Below are positions 16,152-24,849 of a stretch of 64,000 nt of DNA, piece by piece. The translations under genes and the position numbers were made by a program. Source of the stretch: Paludibacter propionicigenes WB4 (lineage in GTDB: Bacteria; Bacteroidota; Bacteroidia; Bacteroidales; Paludibacteraceae). The notes below the pieces were generated by a model, which saw only the letters and a list, made by a program, of their open reading frames with translations, had not been told where the DNA came from and searched no databases. The stretch's first letter is position 1. Every line of letters starts with the position of its first letter. The stretch covers positions 2,852,001 to 2,916,000 of the forward strand of contig NC_014734.1 in the NCBI RefSeq assembly GCF_000183135.1, read 5' to 3'.

Positions 16152-18500
16152 ATGCGTCATACGAATAACAAAATAATCATTATAGGTTTTCTTTTATCGG
16201 CAATTTCATTTTCGGTAATGGCGCAGGTTGCTATGGGCAAATGGAGAACACATCTCTCCTACAACAATGTTACGCAAATTGCTCAATCGCCCAATAAAAT
16301 TTTCGCGGTGAGTCAGGGTGCTTTGTTTTCGGTGGATAAACAGGACGGCAGTCTCTATTTCTATAGCAAGACAAACGGACTCAACGGCTCGGGCATTACC
16401 AATATTGAATACAACCCCACCACACAGGAGTTGCTTATTATTTACAGCAACGGGAATATCGATGCATTGGGAAACAACGGCATAATCAATATTCCTGATC
16501 TGTACAACAAGCAAATGAGCGCCAGTAAAGCGGTTCATCACATATTGTTTTATCAGAAAAAGGCTTACCTGTCTTGCGACTTTGGCATTGTGGTGTTGAA
16601 TCTGGATAAAAAAGAGGTGGCTGATACTTACTACATAGGACCAAATGCAAGCCAGGTGGCTGTATTGAATACCACCATACACAACGCCACTATTTACGCC
16701 CTCAGCAAATCGACTATTTATCAGGCTTCGATAACAGAACCGCAACTCGTGAATTATGCTTATTGGACTAGCGGTACATCGTGGCCCGGAACAGGTGACT
16801 TCCAGGGAATTGTCTCTTTTGGCGGAAAGCTGATATTGCAGCGCGGCGGAAAACTATATAAACAGGAAAATGATAACTCATGGACACCTTTACTTGTCGG
16901 CGTAAATGCATTCAACGTTTCAAATGGAAGTTTAGCCGTCTTTACGGACAATGTAACCTATCTGTACGATACGAGCTTCAATGCGAAAACAATCAATAAC
17001 CTTGGCACAATTACCGATGCTGAATATGATGCCCAAAACAGCACTTACTATCTTGCCGCCAATAGTTCGGGCATCATTTCGTACAAGCAAACCGGAAGCG
17101 AAACACCCGTGGTTAATTATTTTAAACCGGTAGGGCCGGCCGTAAACATCCCTTGGGATATGACATTCTCAGGTAAGAAGCTATTCGTTGTACCTGGTGG
17201 GCGATGGGCATCGCAGAATTTCACCAATGGAGACGTAATGATGTACGAAGCCGGCGTGTGGACAAATATCTATGCCAAAACCATACAAGATAAAACAGGA
17301 CACCTCGTCAACGACTTTATGAATGTGGCTGTTGACCCCTTGGACAACAACCATTTTTTCGTGTCATCTTACGGAACAGGGCTGTATGAATTTAAAAACA
17401 ACACATTTGCCAACTGGTATAATCATCTGAACAGCAAATTGGAAACTGCTGTTGCTAACGATCCGTATCGTTATATCCGATTGGATGGAGCTGTTTTTGA
17501 TCAACAGGGTAATTTGTTTGTGAGCAATACGAGTGCCGCAGCCGGAATTAAAATTCTTGCATCCAACGGCACATGGTCTCAGCTTACCTATCCGGCTATA
17601 GCTTCTAAACCGACATTGGGCAAGATATTGATTTCAAATCAGAATGTCAACCAGAAATGGGTTCTGTCCGTTCGATCGCAACCCGGTATTTTTGTTTTCG
17701 ACGACAACAAAACCCTGACTGACCAGTCGGACGATAAGGCTATTTTTCTATCGAAATTCACTTACCCCGAACAGGATAAAACAGGGAACACCATACATAC
17801 CTCACAATATCCCTCTGCCGTGTACTGCATTGCGCAGGATAAAAATGGCGTGGTATGGGTAGGTACGGACATTGGACCGTTTTTGTTCAACAATATCTCG
17901 AAGGTGTACAACGATGACTACACCTGCTCCCGGGTAAAAATACCACGTGCGGACAGCACCAATCTGGCCGATTATCTGTTGGTAAACGAACATATCAAAG
18001 CCATAGCCATTGATGGGGCAAACAGGAAATGGATAGGCACCGAGAATTCCGGCGTTTATTTAATGTCGGCCAACGGACAGCAAACCATACAGCACTTTAC
18101 AAGCACCAATAGCCCGTTGCTATCGGATAACGTTCTGTCGATAGCCGTAAATCCTGTTACGGGTGAGGTCTTTTTTGGCACCGATCAGGGTTTGGTTTCT
18201 TACCAGAGCGATGCCGCCGATGCGGAAAGCGCTTTTGGTAATGTTTACGCTTATCCAAACCCGGTGCGTCAGGGCTACTCAGGCGTAATTACCATCACCG
18301 GTCTGGTAGAAAACACACAAGTGAAAATTACGGATATTGCTGGGAATCTGGTTTGCGAAACCGTGTCGAATGGCAGCCTGGCTACGTGGAACGGCAAAGA
18401 CGCTAACGGACGAAAAGTAAATACCGGAATTTATCTCGCCATCTGTGCCAATGCCGATGGAACGCTCAGTACCATCACAAAAATTCTGGTAATAAACTAA
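16152..18500 (+). CDS. porZ: PorZ-like type IX secretion protein (beta-propeller with C-terminal sorting-like domain)
   Basis: 782 residues. After a signal peptide (FLLSAISFSVMAQ) comes the typical PorZ opening MGKWRTHLSYNNVTQIAQ, then two-component-regulator-style propeller repeats (GLNGSGITNIEYNPTTQELL; KNGVVWVGTDIGPFL; NRKWIGTENSGVYL; GEVFFGTDQGLVSY). The last 90 residues form a T9SS type A-like domain, with AYPNPVRQGYSGVITI and DANGRKVNTGIYLAI. In Porphyromonas gingivalis PorZ is part of the surface attachment complex that anchors cargo to A-LPS; the same role is inferred here. A related two-component-regulator propeller protein cannot be fully excluded. Located immediately after rdgB. 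Confidence 0.85.
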   Translation: MRHTNNKIIIIGFLLSAISFSVMAQVAMGKWRTHLSYNNVTQIAQSPNKIFAVSQGALFSVDKQDGSLYFYSKTNGLNGSGITNIEYNPTTQELLIIYSNGNIDALGNNGIINIPDLYNKQMSASKAVHHILFYQKKAYLSCDFGIVVLNLDKKEVADTYYIGPNASQVAVLNTTIHNATIYALSKSTIYQASITEPQLVNYAYWTSGTSWPGTGDFQGIVSFGGKLILQRGGKLYKQENDNSWTPLLVGVNAFNVSNGSLAVFTDNVTYLYDTSFNAKTINNLGTITDAEYDAQNSTYYLAANSSGIISYKQTGSETPVVNYFKPVGPAVNIPWDMTFSGKKLFVVPGGRWASQNFTNGDVMMYEAGVWTNIYAKTIQDKTGHLVNDFMNVAVDPLDNNHFFVSSYGTGLYEFKNNTFANWYNHLNSKLETAVANDPYRYIRLDGAVFDQQGNLFVSNTSAAAGIKILASNGTWSQLTYPAIASKPTLGKILISNQNVNQKWVLSVRSQPGIFVFDDNKTLTDQSDDKAIFLSKFTYPEQDKTGNTIHTSQYPSAVYCIAQDKNGVVWVGTDIGPFLFNNISKVYNDDYTCSRVKIPRADSTNLADYLLVNEHIKAIAIDGANRKWIGTENSGVYLMSANGQQTIQHFTSTNSPLLSDNVLSIAVNPVTGEVFFGTDQGLVSYQSDAADAESAFGNVYAYPNPVRQGYSGVITITGLVENTQVKITDIAGNLVCETVSNGSLATWNGKDANGRKVNTGIYLAICANADGTLSTITKILVIN

Positions 18501-18554
18501 TATTACCAGAATAGCTTGCTTCTTATACTTTCAAATGAATTCTGTCGGTTATGT

Positions 18555-19826
18555 TTACTCAGACACCAATGTTGTAATACTCTGTCCTTTCAGATTAACA
18601 CTAAAAGTTCCATTGTTCACTGCAATTTTAGATAAAGCTGCAACGTTCTTTGTAGCGGTTGTTTCATAAGGAGTGAACGCAGTAATGGTTCCGTTTTGAA
18701 TAGTGATAGGTTGTTTAATAGCGACTACACAACTGTTGACAATTACGATAACCGTTTTATTCCCATTTTTATAAGCACTCATGCATATGCCCGTATAAGG
18801 TTCGGGAGTGATATAAACCCTCTTGAATCCGGGTCTTACCCATTTGGAATACTGAGCTAACGCACAACCATTTTTGGTCATTGCTTTATTTTCATTAATT
18901 AAATTGCAGATGCTTCCGTTTAATGGTAAAACCCACCACCATACATAAGCATTCATATTGAGGTTCATACACGCATTTATTTCTTTGGCAACCGACAAAG
19001 CTACAGAGATATTATTATTTGCATTATCATAATAATGCTCGGTCATCCATATCTTCTTCCCTTTATCAATGGCATTAGTGTACTTAAAGGGGTCTCGTCC
19101 GTATAAGTGACCTCCAATATATGATACATTGGCACAAGCAGCCTCATCGTTCAGGGTAGGGTCTGCCATTGTCGGATTAAAATTTAAGCTTTCTCCTATC
19201 ATCAACGGATATCCTACTGCAGGTGCATTTTCTTTTGCAAATTTTGCTATTTCTTCCCCAGTCCATGAGCACGATTCGTAGTCGGGCTTCCAGTCCGGTT
19301 CATTTTGAATGGATATAGCGGTTAGCGTGACGCCTGCATTTTTTATATAATCGCCAAAGCTTTTCAGGTACAAAGCATAGTCAGCATATTTGGTTGGATC
19401 TAAAGCCCCTTGCACTACGTTGTTATTGGTCTTCATTGTAACAGGTGGCGACCAGGGAGATGCAAACACTTTGGCTCCCCGTGCGTTTGCTTTCTGGGCA
19501 TTGGATTTTTCCTGGTCCCAGTACTTGTTAGGGTCTATTCGTAGCCTGCAAATGGACAAACCCATTTGGGAATTATCACTGTTTCCGAATAAAGCATCAG
19601 CCTGAGCATCCGACAAAGCGCCATTCCAGGCCGTACTACCACCAAATCCGTCGATCACTTGTTGTTCGTCCGTCAAATTCAATATCGCATTGCCGGCAGT
19701 AGTTGAAGGCACAGTGTCATTTACGGTGGGGGGAGGGGTATATATCGGAGAATTTTCTGATTTTGAACATGAAGCAGTAAAAACAATGCAGGCAATCGAC
19801 AAATAACCAATCAATTTTTGGGTCAT
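18555..19826 (-). CDS. Glycoside hydrolase family 30 lipoprotein (glucuronoxylanase-like)
   Basis: 423 residues with a lipoprotein signal ending CIVFTASCSKSEN. The (beta/alpha)8 core begins VIDGFGGSTAWNGALSD and shows the acid/base glutamate in AISIQNEPDWKP (about residue 172) and the nucleophile glutamate in KIWMTEHYY (about residue 262). SKWVRPGFKRV and the following strands form the side beta domain typical of GH30. The arrangement resembles subfamily 8 xylanases of the XynC type, but glucosylceramidase-like activity is not excluded. A proline/threonine-rich linker after the lipobox suggests surface display. No SusC/SusD neighbours are present, so it is not in an obvious polysaccharide-utilisation locus. 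It lies beside the cassette block. Confidence 0.85.
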   Translation of the reverse strand: MTQKLIGYLSIACIVFTASCSKSENSPIYTPPPTVNDTVPSTTAGNAILNLTDEQQVIDGFGGSTAWNGALSDAQADALFGNSDNSQMGLSICRLRIDPNKYWDQEKSNAQKANARGAKVFASPWSPPVTMKTNNNVVQGALDPTKYADYALYLKSFGDYIKNAGVTLTAISIQNEPDWKPDYESCSWTGEEIAKFAKENAPAVGYPLMIGESLNFNPTMADPTLNDEAACANVSYIGGHLYGRDPFKYTNAIDKGKKIWMTEHYYDNANNNISVALSVAKEINACMNLNMNAYVWWWVLPLNGSICNLINENKAMTKNGCALAQYSKWVRPGFKRVYITPEPYTGICMSAYKNGNKTVIVIVNSCVVAIKQPITIQNGTITAFTPYETTATKNVAALSKIAVNNGTFSVNLKGQSITTLVSE

Positions 19827-20062
19827 AACGCAGTGATATTTTTCTTGTTTATAAAAACTATGATAGTATTAAATCTGAACATGCCAGAGGTTACCCGGCA
19901 TGGGAAGCCAAAAGTACTATATTTGTTCTACAAAATAAGCATATCAGAGCATTGTTTTTTATAAAATCAGATCGGGGTGTGAAGATCTTGAAAACCCCTG
20001 TTCGCTTCTCAAGAATCTAATTATTTTTTTCAATATGTGAGGTGAAGCTTTCCTTTTAGCAA

Positions 20063-20084
20063 GGCGTAGTCTGGAGACTACGCC
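20063..20084. repeat. Perfect 9-bp hairpin GGCGTAGTC/GACTACGCC beside the cassette block
   Basis: GGCGTAGTC, loop TGGA, GACTACGCC, 23 bases downstream of the stop of the small secreted-protein gene. No T tract follows on the minus strand. A related core (AAGTCTGGAGACTT) recurs inside the disrupted repeat near 24670, which suggests an interspersed palindrome rather than a simple terminator. The remaining part of 19827-20106 shows nothing recognisable. Confidence 0.6.
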
Positions 20085-20106
20085 GGACATTTAGACACTA
20101 AAGAGT

Positions 20107-20475
20107 TTACTTGCTTGTTTTTTCCAACAGATAATAATAAATCGGTCGTTCGGCGCTTGAGTTTACATAAACAGTGACGAATTTATATCCGTTTTTGCAA
20201 AAAAGATTGAGAGCATCTATCATCGAATTGAATTTGACCGATTTGCCGTTTTCGTCTTTTACGCGTGTCTCCTTCGACGAGAATATTTTAGTGGCCTGAC
20301 CGAAATCAATTTCAATGTCGAATGCCCGACCTGAATTAAGCGCCCTGCCAACAATCTGTAAATACTGAACATTGATGTCTTTTATTGGTATGTCATTCAA
20401 AGTTTGCGATTTTACTTCCGGTAATCCAAAATAAAACAGTGCTAATAAGCAAAAAAAAGTTTTTTTCATCCTCAT
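20107..20475 (-). CDS. Small secreted hypothetical protein
   Basis: 122 residues with a clear signal peptide (FFCLLALFYFGLPEVKSQ). The mature part is about 100 residues of mixed charge, with no motif I recognise. The ATG at 20475 overlaps the stop of the upstream small ORF by four bases (ATGA), and ATG at 20469 is an alternative that gives the neater MKKTFFCLLAL start. It lies just outside, or in the decayed last unit of, the attC-like cassette block. Function unknown. Confidence 0.7.
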   Translation of the reverse strand: MRMKKTFFCLLALFYFGLPEVKSQTLNDIPIKDINVQYLQIVGRALNSGRAFDIEIDFGQATKIFSSKETRVKDENGKSVKFNSMIDALNLFCKNGYKFVTVYVNSSAERPIYYYLLEKTSK

Positions 20476-20660
20476 TTATCTATAAAATTTCCTACTCGTA
20501 TGGCTTTTCGGAATTCGCCACATTTTTTTAATGGTGGTACCTGTTCTCCACCTGTTCTTATTTCTATTGCGGCTTTTTCCTGTATTTGAAGTAGTTTCAA
20601 AAGCCCTTTAATTTCGGGGTTTTTCACACCAAAAGTACAATAATTAACTGTAACTAGCAA
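20472..20660 (-). CDS. Short hypothetical ORF, uncertain
   Basis: 62 codons, MLVTVNYCTFGVKNPEIK..., ending in a four-base ATGA overlap with the next gene. No signal peptide, no recognised domain and moderately charged. The translational overlap is the only positive evidence; it could equally be a remnant of a broken cassette gene. Confidence 0.35.
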   Translation of the reverse strand: MLVTVNYCTFGVKNPEIKGLLKLLQIQEKAAIEIRTGGEQVPPLKKCGEFRKAIRVGNFIDK

Positions 20661-20667
20661 AATTTTT

Positions 20668-20701
20668 ATTCATTCCACAAACATAAAATTGTGCGTTAAG
20701 C
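20668..20701 (-). repeat. attC-like site 0: degenerate left-most remnant
   Basis: Only the right arm survives: ATTCCACAAACATAAAATTG followed by TGCGTTAAGC, comparable with AATGAACATAGGCGTGTGTTA in the intact sites. The core GTTAAGC is at 20695-20701. The matching left arm cannot be found. It would be the site of the last cassette, which carries the aspartic protease gene. Confidence 0.45.
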
Positions 20702-20735
20702 GGTCGTAGTTTTTGTTTGTCTATTAATCTATACT

Positions 20736-21635
20736 TTAAAAGAAATCAGTATATAAATTGTGATTTGGAGTTAAATATATAAACCCTCGTTTGAGATTTA
20801 GAACCACATTAAATCTTTTCAAAAAATTATTTCCAAAGAATCCTATTTTATCTGTTGAAGCATCGACTCCTTCTTTCGACATGGATAAATCTGCAGGTAT
20901 TCTATAAAATGATTTTGCTCCAATGCCAACTTCCGGCAGTAGAACAAGGGGATTTTCATATTCAGACCCATCAGAACCCTGTGATAATGAAGCTCCAATT
21001 TTTATTGTCTTATTGATTAATTTATTTCCTATTACAAATGGATATGAAAGGGTAAGTACATTGTCTGCTCCTGTATCCAGTCCAAATAATCCACTATATC
21101 TTTTACCTTTTATCCTAATACTACCTTTGATTGACACGTAATTCCCCGGTAAATAAATTTTGAATGCATCATAGTCACTCAAGTCCTTGTTGTATGTTGC
21201 GATTTCATAAAAGCGTAATTCATTTTTACTATAATCTATTTCAATTACATGGTCTGTCATTAAGTTTGTACCAAATACTCCATCAAAGCTGGAAGTTCCA
21301 TACGGAATTATTGTAAAATCAATATTTGATTTAGTAATGTTTCCAAATGCTATCGTGTTGTCTAAAGTCTGACTAACTAAATTAGCCCCATTTGAACCAA
21401 CATTAAGTGATTGATTGTTGATTTTTAATGGAATTTTCTGTTTTGCCTGTTCATTAATAACCGAACCGTCGGCACCTGTGTCAAATAAAAATTTCAAACT
21501 GTCTGAACCGTTTACTTTGCAGTAAAAATATATGGAATTTCTCTCCAACGTAAATGGAATTGTGGCAATAGGCTTTATTTGCGCCCAAATTGAAGTGCAA
21601 AAAAATATCAAAGTGATTGGAACTATTTTCTTCAT
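20736..21635 (-). CDS. Retropepsin-like aspartic protease, secreted (cassette gene)
   Basis: 299 residues with a signal peptide (IVPITLIFFCTSIWAQ). Two aspartic protease half-sites are visible: FLFDTGADGSVINEQ near residue 50 and GLFGLDTGADNVLTLS near residue 185, each with the DTGA signature and followed by hydrophobic-glycine segments (DGVFGTNLM; IGFFGNNFL). That is a complete two-domain pepsin/retropepsin-like layout of the bacterial aspartyl protease family. Substrate unknown; likely periplasmic. The cassette runs from about 20696 to 21729, with 88 bases between ATG and the upstream site. Confidence 0.85.
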   Translation of the reverse strand: MKKIVPITLIFFCTSIWAQIKPIATIPFTLERNSIYFYCKVNGSDSLKFLFDTGADGSVINEQAKQKIPLKINNQSLNVGSNGANLVSQTLDNTIAFGNITKSNIDFTIIPYGTSSFDGVFGTNLMTDHVIEIDYSKNELRFYEIATYNKDLSDYDAFKIYLPGNYVSIKGSIRIKGKRYSGLFGLDTGADNVLTLSYPFVIGNKLINKTIKIGASLSQGSDGSEYENPLVLLPEVGIGAKSFYRIPADLSMSKEGVDASTDKIGFFGNNFLKRFNVVLNLKRGFIYLTPNHNLYTDFF

Positions 21636-21722
21636 TCTTTGCTGTTATTTTATATCTTGTTAGTGTTGAGTTTTAATCATTCAATTTATTTCAGTCAACG
21701 TTCAGTTTTTTTCTACTATGCA

Positions 21723-21866
21723 GCATAACGAGAGAGCCTAAGCTCTTTTGCCAATTTATTCCCGTTGGTCGCGGCGAACGTTGGTTGCAGGCTTACCTCC
21801 CGCAGGCAGGAGCAAAAACTGCTAAATGCACGTCAGCCAGCCAATGCGCATAGGCGGGTGTTATGC
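21723..21866 (-). repeat. attC-like site 1 (144 bp, short form)
   Basis: Starts GCATAAC (21723-21729) and ends GTTATGC (21860-21866), both fitting RYYYAAC/GTTRRRY exactly. The left arm is divergent (GAGAGCCTAAGCTC) but the right arm is standard (GTCAGCCAGCCAATG). Lacks the internal GCATT...AATGC element. Confidence 0.75.
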
Positions 21867-21870
21867 GCTG

Positions 21871-22464
21871 CTATTTTTTGTCGGCAATTAATCTGTATTC
21901 TGTAATAACTTTATTACCCGCTTCAAAAAGTTTAGATAATTCAGACTTTCCATTCTGAATCAAAGTCAAATCATCTTCTATATAATATTTTCCAGATTTA
22001 GTCAACAAATAGAAATCAACTTTAGATTCATTCGTTGGTTCAATTTTATCAGTTTTTTTTGCTATTGAAATATAATTTTCTCCTATTTTCACAAATTCTT
22101 TTGCGGCATCAACTACAGTCTCATGTGCATAACCACCAATGAGAACTTGTCCAGTACTTATATATACACTTGCATCTCCAGTTGTAAAAGAGAAAACAGT
22201 AATAATAGCATTACCCATATTCCAGTCCATTGCAATCCCATATACCGCTTTATCATCATCTAATTTCAATTTTAGTTGCTCTGCAGTCACGTTAATTGCC
22301 TGAGTTCTCAGTCCAGGATAGGGATTTTCATTAACCTTTGTCACTGTAACTTTCTCCGGTTGAACATATTTCTCACTTGACTTATCCTTGCCTTTACAAG
22401 AATAAAATCCAAAAGCGGAAATCAAAACTATCAATCCAATTATCAATCCTGTCGTCATTTTCAT
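21871..22464 (-). CDS. Hypothetical lipoprotein (cassette gene)
   Basis: 197 residues. The N-terminal segment GLIIGLIVLISAFGFYSC is a lipoprotein signal with lipobox FYSC. The mature part includes a segment AVYGIAMDWNMGNAIITVFS with DASVYISTGQVLIGG, a beta-rich region I cannot match to a named family. The stop codon is 5 bases from the GTTATGC core of site 1 and the ATG is 58 bases from site 2. Function unknown. Confidence 0.8.
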   Translation of the reverse strand: MKMTTGLIIGLIVLISAFGFYSCKGKDKSSEKYVQPEKVTVTKVNENPYPGLRTQAINVTAEQLKLKLDDDKAVYGIAMDWNMGNAIITVFSFTTGDASVYISTGQVLIGGYAHETVVDAAKEFVKIGENYISIAKKTDKIEPTNESKVDFYLLTKSGKYYIEDDLTLIQNGKSELSKLFEAGNKVITEYRLIADKK

Positions 22465-22521
22465 ATTTTTTTTTGTTTGATTCTTATTTATTACTATCTG
22501 TTTTCTGTTTTTTATAGTTGC

Positions 22522-22712
22522 GCCTAACGACCGAGGCTATGGGCATTTGGCGGTTTGCGGGAGCATTCGCTGTCGTGGAACGACAAAGTGAATCGAAGAT
22601 TAGCGAGGCTAATTGCAAATCAGCGTAGCTAATGCAGGCTTACCTCCCGCAGGCAGGAGCAAAACTGCCGGAATGCACGTCAGCCAGCCTGTGCCCATAG
22701 CGTGTGTTAGGC
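22522..22712 (-). repeat. attC-like site 2 (191 bp)
   Basis: Exact cores GCCTAAC (22522-22528) and GTTAGGC (22706-22712). Contains the internal hairpin GCTGTCGTGGAACGAC and two copies of the ATCAGCGNAGCTAAT unit in the common orientation; lacks the ACTCCCGTTGGTCGTGACCG segment found in the longest sites. Confidence 0.8.
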
Positions 22713-22728
22713 GTTTATTTCCATTGTT

Positions 22729-23190
22729 TTATTTTTCTTGTCTCTTTAGTTTCACCAGATTCAATGACAACTTCACAAATACGAATGCTATCATTAAAAT
22801 CCCAGTCAAAATAGGAAAAATATCACCTATATTTCTTTTCTCGATTGTCCATATTAAGAACTCAAACTGCCATCTGATTGAAATCAATTCGAGTAAACCT
22901 AGAAGAATCAAGATAATTTTGGTTTTCACAATATTGGTTCTCACAGTATACATTTCTATTGAACCAAAAATCATAAATCCGACTGTAATAAGCCATGGCA
23001 AAAGGAAATTCATAAATGTGAGTTTATGTTCTTGATTTTTACTTTGGTTGAAATAGGAAAAACCTAATTCCATGAGTAAACCAAAGAGACTGAATATAAT
23101 TAAAATCACCACAATGTATTTTAATATTTTTAGAATTCCATTCATAGCTTTCTGTGTGTTGCGACATTCAATCAAACTAAGTGCTTCCAT
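22729..23190 (-). CDS. Small membrane protein (cassette gene)
   Basis: 153 residues, or 138 if it starts at the ATG at 23145 (MNGILKILKYIVV), which would remove a 19-base overlap with the upstream gene. Four hydrophobic helices are apparent: IVVILIIFSLFGLLMEL, FLLPWLITVGFMIFG, IILILLGLLELISI and IFPILTGILMIAFVFV. No family recognised. It shares one cassette with the membrane protein gene upstream, and the two may form a complex. Confidence 0.7.
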   Translation of the reverse strand: MEALSLIECRNTQKAMNGILKILKYIVVILIIFSLFGLLMELGFSYFNQSKNQEHKLTFMNFLLPWLITVGFMIFGSIEMYTVRTNIVKTKIILILLGLLELISIRWQFEFLIWTIEKRNIGDIFPILTGILMIAFVFVKLSLNLVKLKRQEK

Positions 23191-23522
23191 AACATTATGA
23201 TTAAATATATGCTTGCAATTATGTTTATCGTCGAAAAGAAATACTTAATTTCTCTTCCAGTTTTATTTCTCAATCCAATACCAAAGTTTGAAACAACCAT
23301 TGTGACTGTAAAAACAAAGTAAATCATCAAATCCCCGAGTTCAAATCCCCAATATAAATCTCTAAATAAAGCACAGTATACTAGAATCGAAAATGAAAGC
23401 AGATAAATAGCATAACTCACAGTCAATGTCTGTTGACCTCTTTTATCTTCGGAAAGTTTACCGAAAGGCATAAAAACAGGTGTAAAAGTCAATAATAATA
23501 AAATCGATATAAGAATTTTCAT
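23172..23522 (-). CDS. Small membrane protein (cassette gene)
   Basis: 116 residues with about four hydrophobic segments: ISILLLLTFTPVFMPF, VSYAIYLLSFSILVYCAL, GDLMIYFVFTVTMVVS and FFSTINIIASIYLIIML. A bacterial inner-membrane protein with no motif I can name. First gene of a two-gene cassette bounded by sites 2 and 3; ATG lies 90 bases from site 3. Confidence 0.7.
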   Translation of the reverse strand: MKILISILLLLTFTPVFMPFGKLSEDKRGQQTLTVSYAIYLLSFSILVYCALFRDLYWGFELGDLMIYFVFTVTMVVSNFGIGLRNKTGREIKYFFSTINIIASIYLIIMLWKHLV

Positions 23523-23611
23523 ATTAATTCAGCCTTTTATGTCGTCAAGATAACGTCAAATAAGATTTTCTTCGAATGGTTATGCCCAGTCTTTATTTTT
23601 TTTACGCTTAC

Positions 23612-23751
23612 ACCTAACGACCAAGGCTATGGGCATTGGCGATTTACTCTCGTTGGCCGTGACCGATGGTTGCAGTCTTACCTCCTGCAGGCGGGAGCAA
23701 AGCCGCCGGAATGCACGTCAGCCAGCCAACGAACATAGGCGTGTGTTAGGG
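23612..23751 (-). repeat. attC-like site 3 (140 bp, short form)
   Basis: Starts ACCTAAC (23612-23618), ends GTTAGGG (23745-23751). The stop codon of the next cassette gene (TAA on the minus strand, 23746-23748) lies inside this core. Lacks the internal element. Confidence 0.8.
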
Positions 23752-24441
23752 GGTAGTTTTTTTGTTTTTCATTAATTTGTTGATTGCTTTTTTATAGTTT
23801 CTTTCATAATTCGAGTTTTCCAAATGGTTGTCGTAAATTACAACTCCAAAGTCGTGAATACTATCACCTTTAATTTCATAGAACTTAGTCCAGTCTTTTC
23901 CTGCAACAGCCGAGCCCTCAATAATTTTGTACTTTGACAGAAATGTCGGGTTTGGAATTCTTTCAAAACCATCTATTTTTTTCAATTTGTCATTCTTCGT
24001 GTCAACAGTATACAAATAATAGAACAAATTACTTCTCGCCGACGAATAGTTTTGTATGAGAATGTCTTTTACTTTGTCGTTGTTGAAGTCTTCAAACTTC
24101 ACCTCCTGAAATTGAAAAAATATTGAGTCTTTGTAAATCAGAGAATATTTTCCTTCTACAAATTTGTACAGAGAGAAAATGGAATTTGACCTTGTTTCGT
24201 CTCCAACGTTGTCTAAGTCAAACTTAGTTAAGGTAATTTTGTACCCTTTGTCTTTATAAACAGAGTCGCATAAAATTTCAGTTGTTTCAATTTTGACTTC
24301 ACTTTTTTGCTCGACAGCTTCTTGTGTCACGGATCGCACCGTTTTCAAGCTGTCAACTTGTGATAAAGTTGTTTCTTGGGATTTTCCCTTGCAACTCAAC
24401 ATTAAAATTGCAGTCAAAAAAACTAAAAACCTTATTTTCAT
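23746..24441 (-). CDS. Hypothetical lipoprotein (cassette gene)
   Basis: 231 residues with lipobox LMLSCKGKSQ at the N-terminus. After a low-complexity linker, the domain includes KFEDFNNDKVKDILIQNY, an acidic VCBS/FG-GAP-like turn of the kind seen in XAC2610-related periplasmic proteins, but the match is short. The stop codon sits inside the GTTAGGG core of site 3 and the ATG is only 29 bases from site 4, so the cassette has almost no room for its own promoter outside the repeat. Function unknown. Confidence 0.8.
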   Translation of the reverse strand: MKIRFLVFLTAILMLSCKGKSQETTLSQVDSLKTVRSVTQEAVEQKSEVKIETTEILCDSVYKDKGYKITLTKFDLDNVGDETRSNSIFSLYKFVEGKYSLIYKDSIFFQFQEVKFEDFNNDKVKDILIQNYSSARSNLFYYLYTVDTKNDKLKKIDGFERIPNPTFLSKYKIIEGSAVAGKDWTKFYEIKGDSIHDFGVVIYDNHLENSNYERNYKKAINKLMKNKKTTP

Positions 24442-24469
24442 CTTGTCTTTCTTTTTTTTCTAAAATGCC

Positions 24470-24793
24470 CGCTAACGACCGAGGCTATGGGCATTTGGCG
24501 GTTTGCGGGAGCATTCGCTGTCGTGAAACGATAAGGTGAATGCAGGATCAAAGACTGCTAACAGAAATCCTGCCCGCTAAACTTCTAACACCAATCAATA
24601 TTATTTTTTTCTTATCTAATCAAGAATATATTCAGGGGATATAGAGATGCTCTGTCTTGTATTTTTTGGAAGTCTGGAGACTTTCTTCTAGCTACGACCA
24701 AGCGAAGACACTTGGCCGAACAAACTACGCTGAACTAGAGCCTGAGTATACTACTGAAACTAAGGTTGGAACGAGGCTAGCCGTGTGTTAGCA
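24470..24793 (-). repeat. attC-like site 4 (324 bp, disrupted or hybrid)
   Basis: The left part (CGCTAACGACCGAGGCTATGGG, continuing to the TCGCTGTCGTGAAACGA hairpin) is standard. From about 24550 the sequence diverges and only the last bases (CCGTGTGTTAGCA, core 24787-24793) return to type. The unrelated middle contains AAGTCTGGAGACTT and a GACCAAGCGAAGACACTTGGCC palindrome-like segment. It looks like two repeat families fused or an insertion into a site. Confidence 0.6.
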
Positions 24794-24849
24794 AAAGTGT
24801 ATTTTCAATTGTTCATGAAATTGAAAAACACGAATGTTCGTCACGTCAA

